A stretch of 64,000 nt of DNA from the NCBI RefSeq assembly GCF_040869045.1, contig NC_090321.1, positions 34,593,426-34,657,425 on the forward strand, given 5' to 3'. Made by a program: the position numbers and the translations under genes. Shown here piece by piece: positions 58,286-64,000 of this stretch. Origin of the DNA: Eurosta solidaginis (lineage: Eukaryota > Arthropoda > Insecta > Diptera > Tephritidae). Below the pieces are notes generated by a model. The model did no database searches, was not told where the DNA came from, and saw only the letters and a program-made list of their open reading frames with translations. Every line of letters begins with the position of its first letter. Within the stretch, counting starts at the first letter, position 1.

Positions 58286-59253
58286 AAGCCCAATATACAA
58301 CCTTTACAATCTGAGAAATAAGACGTTATCTCAAACAAAAGTTCCTAGCTTTCGCACCACACTTTTTCGTAACTTCTAAACCATCGTATCATGTAATCTG
58401 TATAGCAAACTACCTGCTCAAATACAACTCATTAGAGGGCTACCAGCGTTTCTAAGGGAAGTGAAGCAGTTGCTACTTGGTTTCAATGATGAGGGCATTG
58501 AAATTCTTTTGAGACCTTTAATATAAGTACCTGTGTCCATTAGCATCGAGGTTTTTTTTCTTTTTCCATTTCATGAAAGTACCTTGATATCTGTAATTTC
58601 GATTTTTTTGTTTTAATATACATGCATATAATAGTTATACTTTTTATTTATAAATATTTATATATTTTCAATTGTAAGCAATTATTATTATGCGCCCACA
58701 AGCATTTATAATACTAAACGAATGAAATGGCATTTCCTCTGCTCTTTGAATGAGCTTCGAATGTCATTATCTATTTTCTTATTTGTATTTTTATTTCATA
58801 TACTAATACTTTAAAAACTGTACATATTTACGAGAAAATAAAGATTATACAATACAATATACAATATATATACTCGGTGACAGTGCAATGTTTGCTCAAA
58901 AAATTTGAGCTACGTAACGCACAAGACGAACTATTTAGAAGACTAGGATATACCTTCATGGCTAGCCTCCTGAGTGTAGCAGGCATTGTAGAATTCCACC
59001 TCGTTGAAGGCCCAACTCAATGCACGTCCTTGCATACTTTTAGGCGTACGCGACTTTCACCACGATTCTATTAGACTTTCAGGTGTATGCGAATTTCACC
59101 ACGATTTTCAGCTGAGCAAATTAAGTAGCTGACAAACGAGGTGGAATTCTCTTGTTATGATGTAAGGTGGAATTTTGTTGTTTTCGCCAGTGTTGTCAGC
59201 GAAAATTCCACTAATTCTCTTAAATATTGGGAATCAACTATGAGCATTCGCTA
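58286..59253. other. AT-rich intronic sequence without a recognised gene
   Basis: 58540-58870 is strongly AT-rich. A phrase CGACTTTCACCACGATT near 59049 recurs in similar form at 59091, a small local duplication. Confidence 0.45.
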
Positions 59254-59255
59254 TA

Positions 59256-59509
59256 ATACAGACACAGTCTTGTTGAGTTTTGACTAAAAAACTTTAACAA
59301 TAGCTCTTGTAAAAGAATTTTGGGATTTAAAATTATAAAGGTAGAGCGCGTGCTTAAATTTTAAATAATCAATTAATTAATCCCAAGTACATGGTTTGCT
59401 TTAAATTGAAAGATTGCGCTCCACCTTTATACTTTTAAATCCCAAAATTCTTTTACAAGAGCTATTGTTAAAGTTTTTTAGTCAAAATTCAACAAGACTA
59501 TATCTGTAT
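59256..59509. mobile_element. Foldback MITE with ~85-95-bp arms
   Basis: 254 bp flanked by TA (59254-59255, 59510-59511). Left arm runs from ATACAGACACAGTC to about 59350. The right arm (about 59423 on) is its near-perfect complement, including CTTTAACAATAGCTCTTGTA inverted. The loop is about 70 bp. Non-coding; transcripts would fold into a long hairpin. Confidence 0.92.
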
Positions 59510-59511
59510 TA

Positions 59512-60259
59512 AAGGAAAAATTGCCTTCTATTTTTTTTATCATCTTTTTGTTTATATTACACCCATCTCGTTTTTATAGTTTCTTAAAAGTGGCTACATT
59601 AATTTCAAATGATTTTCAAATTATTGGTTCCAACTGCACCCAAAACGAACTAGTGGGGATCAGTTATGCCGCAATATAGGCAATTGCGATCCCTCCCAAA
59701 ATTAAGTCTCTTAAGGGATTATTCTAACGATTTCTTGCAGGGTTGGTAACATTATATATATTGTTGCTTATATTTTGAACTATTTTATTTCATATTACTA
59801 TTCTGTGTTTCTCCTGTATTTTTGGTCATTTGAATTATTATTGGATATCTTCTATTAAAGTTAATACTTAATGGGTGAGGCGCTTATTTAAGCGCCCATA
59901 AAAATTAATGCCTAAAATTGTTTGCTTTTGTTTGTGTATTGGTTATAATTTTCAATGCCATTGAACTAATATGGCGACAAATTGTAAACCGTAAAAAATA
60001 AATTGGTAATTTTAGAATTGATGTTTCTATTTTTATTGCCTTTATGGGTGTGCAAATAAATTATGTTTAGCCTAGATGGTGACAAAATGGGATAAGGTGC
60101 TCATAAAATACTATTTTAATATACATTTCGCTATATTGGTATTTTCCAATTAGGCAAATGAGGTTTGGTTTATATCCGTGGCGTGAGAGTTTGTTCTCTG
60201 TGATATAGAAATTAAGGTTGCCTTACAAATATTTCACAAAAACGGGCCCACCTAGACAG
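59512..60259. other. Intronic sequence, nothing recognised
   Basis: AT-rich. No supported ORF or repeat end. Confidence 0.45.
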
Positions 60260-60650
60260 AGGCTATTATAGGAAATTAAAAGAGACATCAGCCTTCAATA
60301 AATGACCGTGCTTGAGCGCCAGGAAATCATAAAGATGCTTAGGTATTATAACCGAAAAGTGCGTTTGTATAGCGATAAATATCTTAACATGGAAAAAAGT
60401 ACATTTCTATAGCAATAAATAATCTAAAAAGTGGCATTACACTTCCATAAAATGGACTAAGAGAAGAGCAACCCTTCTCGGGCGCCAGGATTAAATAACT
60501 TTGGTTTTATTAGGAAATATGTCGTAAAAGTCTGTATATATCTTGATAAATATCCTTAAAAGTGACATCAGCGTTAAGTAAAAGACTGAGAGAAGAACAA
60601 TTCTGCTCAGGCGCCAGGATCACGTAACATAAAAATTCTTAGACAAATTC
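60260..60650 (+). repeat. ~125-bp tandem repeat, locus 2
   Basis: About three units with GCGCCAGG at 60319, 60461 and 60611, plus GATAAATATC and AGTGACATCAGC blocks. Homologous to 55736-55975. Confidence 0.7.
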
Positions 60651-61474
60651 TTAGGCAACGTTACAGTACTCTTAAAGGCATTCGAATAATCAGGGATCCA
60701 TTAGAAATATTTTTTTGCCAAGTTCTCACTGCGAAAGTTTAAAACCTATTTAAAACGAATATCATTTGCAGGTAGCGAAGAACTTGAAATGAATTCAGTG
60801 GCGAACAACATGTTCAATAGAAAAAATAAAGAGAAGATGTAGCTTCATGGCAAGTTATCGCACACTTAGTTAAAAGACCAAATCAAAATAGCCACACATA
60901 TTATCATTAACTGGTGTTTAATCGCATCCCGTAAATCCAGCTAAACCCATTTCGCAATATCTGACGCCGATTGGGAGCAGCATGGGACATAAAGTCTTCC
61001 TTCAGCTGCTCCTCGAGCTTAGTGGATGTCTTCCCCTAGTCTTATTCTAAATAGGGATCTTACTAGGAAAGCTTTCTGAGATAGAACGTTTTTCACTTTG
61101 CAATTGAAGTAAGACAATTTAACGGTAAGTTTTACCGATAACTTAATGTGTAAGGTTTCAAGATCTCTCCAGGAACTTTGGAACTTTTATGGAACATGTT
61201 TCAAGTCAATGTTTTTGATCAACAAATTGGGATCTAAAGATGTTGTGAGAGAAACTCAGAGAAAAAGATACAATGAAGGAAAGAAACTGACGAAATCGAC
61301 CGAATTATGTGCCAGTTTAATCCAAATTGTTGTCAATTAGTATTCATCGCAAGTAGCTGTTGTTTCAACAGTCAAAACAGCAAAAAAGCATCACTGTTAA
61401 AGTAACAAATTTCTGTGGCACCGTGGTCATAAGAACCAATAAACAAAAGACCTTTGAAATAAGTTCTTTTAACA
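60651..61474. other. Intronic sequence, nothing recognised
   Basis: Contains TTTCTGAGATAGAACGTTT at about 61074, related to the loose repeat at 41.9-42.5 kb. No gene. Confidence 0.4.
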
Positions 61475-61655
61475 GTAAAATCATTAAGATTGATTGAGAA
61501 ATTGTAATTTTAACAGAATATGTTAATCTTAGTACCAACAGTTTTGCTTCTGTTGAAATTGCTAACGAAATTTGTTCTCTTGACAAAAAACCCGACCAAA
61601 TTAAGCACAATGTAATAAATTTTACCGAGTATCTGTTAATTCAAGAAAAACAAAC
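61475..61655 (+). repeat. Dispersed repeat, copy 2 of 2
   Basis: Counterpart of 51310-51500. The minus-strand ORF 61365-61610 across it has no domain. Confidence 0.6.
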
Positions 61656-63284
61656 CCGATTTTTTGATTTTGCTACCGTTATTTCTTTTGGTGTACGATT
61701 ATGAACTTTAGTTGAAGAACGCCTAACCCAAGACAATGATTTATAATGGCCCTTTAATAAAATTTAGTATTTAGACAGTACATTCAAGAATCCAAGTGAA
61801 GCTAATTCGTTGCTGGTAGCTTTCGTTTCACAAACCACCTGAGATTCGATGTTTTTCAGAGTTATGAATTATTGAACTAAATTCAAAGCCTTGATATTCT
61901 TGACCAACATTTTGAGAGACATGAGTTTTGATTTGAGTTCTGGAACAAATCATTCTTTTACTTAGTTGTAACATAGCCTGCTAAACATCTACATATATGA
62001 TACATTAATATTTGTTGAAGTATTCGCTTTGACTAGATGAGATTGGCAATTTGGCTGGGAAGCTGTGAAGGCATGAAGCATTGTATTACCCCTTGAACTC
62101 CCATATATATACCGTTCTTCGTATAAACTATAAAATATCATGCCTGGACCTCGTACTGAGAAATTTCCATTTTTGGAACAAAAGATATTAAGTCTGTCAA
62201 CTTAGATGTTAAGTTAGGCACTTTTTAAGAAAGCCTATATTTTCAGGGAGCCTATCATAATCACTGCGGCGTAATTTTTATTGCAAAGAAACATTTAAAA
62301 TTTAAAAATTGTATCTAACTTTAATAAAACTCAGCTCAAACTCAAATCGATTTTTTTTCTTTTTATTTCATTTATTCGTTAACTCTTTGTTTCGCCAAGC
62401 TGTCTAGCTCGCCACCATATTTTTTCAATCCAAAGATGTCTGTAGCCTGTCAGCTGTAGGTCACGACCTGTATAAAAGAAGTAAGAAGAAAAAATTTAAA
62501 TAAAATTATGTTAAAAATACTTACCTACGTACATACCACCGCCAAAACATACAAAGAATCTTAACCCAAATCTGTGAAATTGACTGACACCTTTAAATTC
62601 CTAAACTATTTATTTTGTCTGTTTATGTTGTTGTTATTATTATTATTTTTTAAAGCAGTGTCAGTAGCCAAAAAATCAATCCATCTTTCAATTTCGATTT
62701 CAGTAGTGTATTTTTATAACTTATGTTAGATCTCAAAATCTGTAAATGTCAAATCGATGTGGGGGCAACTTGAATTGTCATCAATCAACGTAATCTCGCC
62801 GTCAGTTAAGTAGTTACGTATTCATGTTGTTAGCTGTCTAATTGTGGCCGGACGTCGTATTTTTGAATGTAACGTAGGACAAAAAATGAGCAAAATTTGA
62901 ACTGATGCGCTTAATAGTTTAGTTGTAGGTTACATTGCGAGTACTGGATTTTATTCATTGCGATGGCTATTTATGGAATATAAGCCAAGGATCTCTAGCT
63001 GAGAACTGTATTAGGAAATTCTAAGTAAATTAATTTACAAAGGCGAACACGAAAATAGCAAAGGTAATTTACATCTAATTAATAAAGTTCAAAGGGAATT
63101 CAGTACAAGGTGGTGTTATCCCATCAGCTGGTTGCTTATTCTTGAAATTGCCATACAATGTTTTTGTACAACAATACGTCAGTTAAAGAAATCAATGCAA
63201 ATTTTCTTCTCACTTGCACGGCGAATTAGGTAAAATTCGCTTTGCCATCACTTTGCATAGATTCGCCTTGATTTAGCTCATTAA
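61656..63284. other. Intronic sequence without a recognised gene
   Basis: AT-rich with a (TTA)n run near 62631-62648. No supported ORF, splice-flanked exon or repeat end. Confidence 0.45.
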
Positions 63285-64000
63285 TTTTTATACTCAGTTG
63301 AGCAGAGCTCACAGAGTACAGAGTATATTAAGTTTGATTGGATAGCGGTTGGTTGTACATATATAAAGGAATCGAGATAGATATAGACTTCCATATATCA
63401 AAATAATCAGGATCGAAAAAAAATTTGATTGAGCCATGTCCGTCCGTCCGTCCGTCCGTCCGTCCGTCCGCCCGTTAACACGATAACTTGAGTAAGTTTT
63501 GAGGTATTTTGATGAAATTTGGTATGTCGGTTCCTGAGAACTCATCTCAGATTGCTATTTAAAATGAACGATATCGGACTATAACCACGCCCACTTTTCT
63601 GATATCGAAAATTTCGAAAAACCGAAAAAGTGCGATAATTCATTACCAAAGACAGCTAAAGCGACGAAACTTGGTAGGTGAGTTGAACTTATGACGCAAA
63701 ATAGAAAATTAGTAAAATTTTGGACAACGGGCGTGGCACCGCCCACTTTTAAAAGAAGGTAATTTAAAATTTTGCAAGCTGTAATTTGGCAGTCGTTGAA
63801 GATATCATGACGAAATTTGGCAGAAACGTTACTCCTATTACTATATGTACGCTTAATAAAAATTAGCAAAATCGGAGAAGGTCCACGCCCACTTTTAAAA
63901 AAAAATTTTTTTTTAAATAAAATTTTAACAAAAAATTTAATATCTTTACAGTAAATAAGTAAATTATGTCAACATTCAACTCCAGTAATGATATGGTGCA
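63285..64000 (+). mobile_element. HINE copy D, cut by the window end
   Basis: 5' TATACTCAGTTGAGCAGAGC, then GTACAACCAACC-complement wording and a longer CCGT microsatellite at 63439-63472. The body is nearly identical to copy C. The 3' half lies beyond the window. Confidence 0.9.

Noticed and set aside
35141..64000. Homeobox exon of the Pax gene
   Set aside because: I looked for homeodomain wording (RRSRTTF, WFSNRRA types) in all frames and found none; it is probably beyond the window.

Overview
The window looks like nuclear DNA of a higher fly (Brachycera), most likely a tephritid fruit fly. The evidence is one Pax-family exon with canonical fly splice sites and a dense set of dipteran repeat families: Helentron/DINE-like elements with (GTCC)n tracts, tRNA-derived SINEs, CR1/jockey-like and R1/Loa-like LINE debris, piggyBac, hAT and TA-target MITEs. 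The species is an inference. No bacterial, organellar or CRISPR features were seen.

The only host-gene sequence I can defend is a 112-bp internal exon at 35029-35140 (+). It encodes the end of a paired domain and the octapeptide of a gooseberry-type Pax protein, best matching gooseberry-neuro. I found neither the paired-domain N-terminal exon upstream nor the homeobox exon downstream. If the assembly is right, the rest of the window is therefore two giant introns (more than 35 kb and more than 28 kb), largely built from nested mobile elements.

Layout. 0.1-5.3 kb: a Helentron-like element (HINE), a ~116-bp minisatellite of about 19 units, and a second HINE fragment in inverted orientation. 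7.0-9.1 kb: a Helitron 3' end with a CAGTCC hexamer array, then a CGATA-rich tract. 11.9-12.7 kb: two SINEs. 13.5-15.2 kb: an inverted HINE. 16.6-18.9 kb: a second Helitron 3' end and a decayed LINE. 19.1-26.4 kb: a decayed minus-strand LINE split by a piggyBac element with exact TTAA duplications. 27.4-31.1 kb: SINEs, a second CGATA-rich tract, LINE tails and a TIR element. 32.7-34.9 kb: a HINE ending 96 bp before the Pax exon. 35.4-36.1 kb: a second HINE family. 37.2-40.5 kb: an R1/Loa-like LINE and a hAT element with an 8-bp duplication. 42.5-47 kb: Harbinger-like and TA-target TIR elements. 48-55.2 kb: three more copies of the CACTCAGAG-ended element, which carries a tRNA-like module. 55.7-61.7 kb: tandem arrays and a foldback MITE. 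63.3-64 kb: the start of another HINE.

All transposon genes are broken by frameshifts, stops or deletions, so no autonomous element is present. The points most worth following are the isolated Pax exon with an in-frame alternative donor, the TIR element that carries Pol III-type A and B boxes, the two HINE families sharing one 3' end, and the exact nesting events that allow relative dating.
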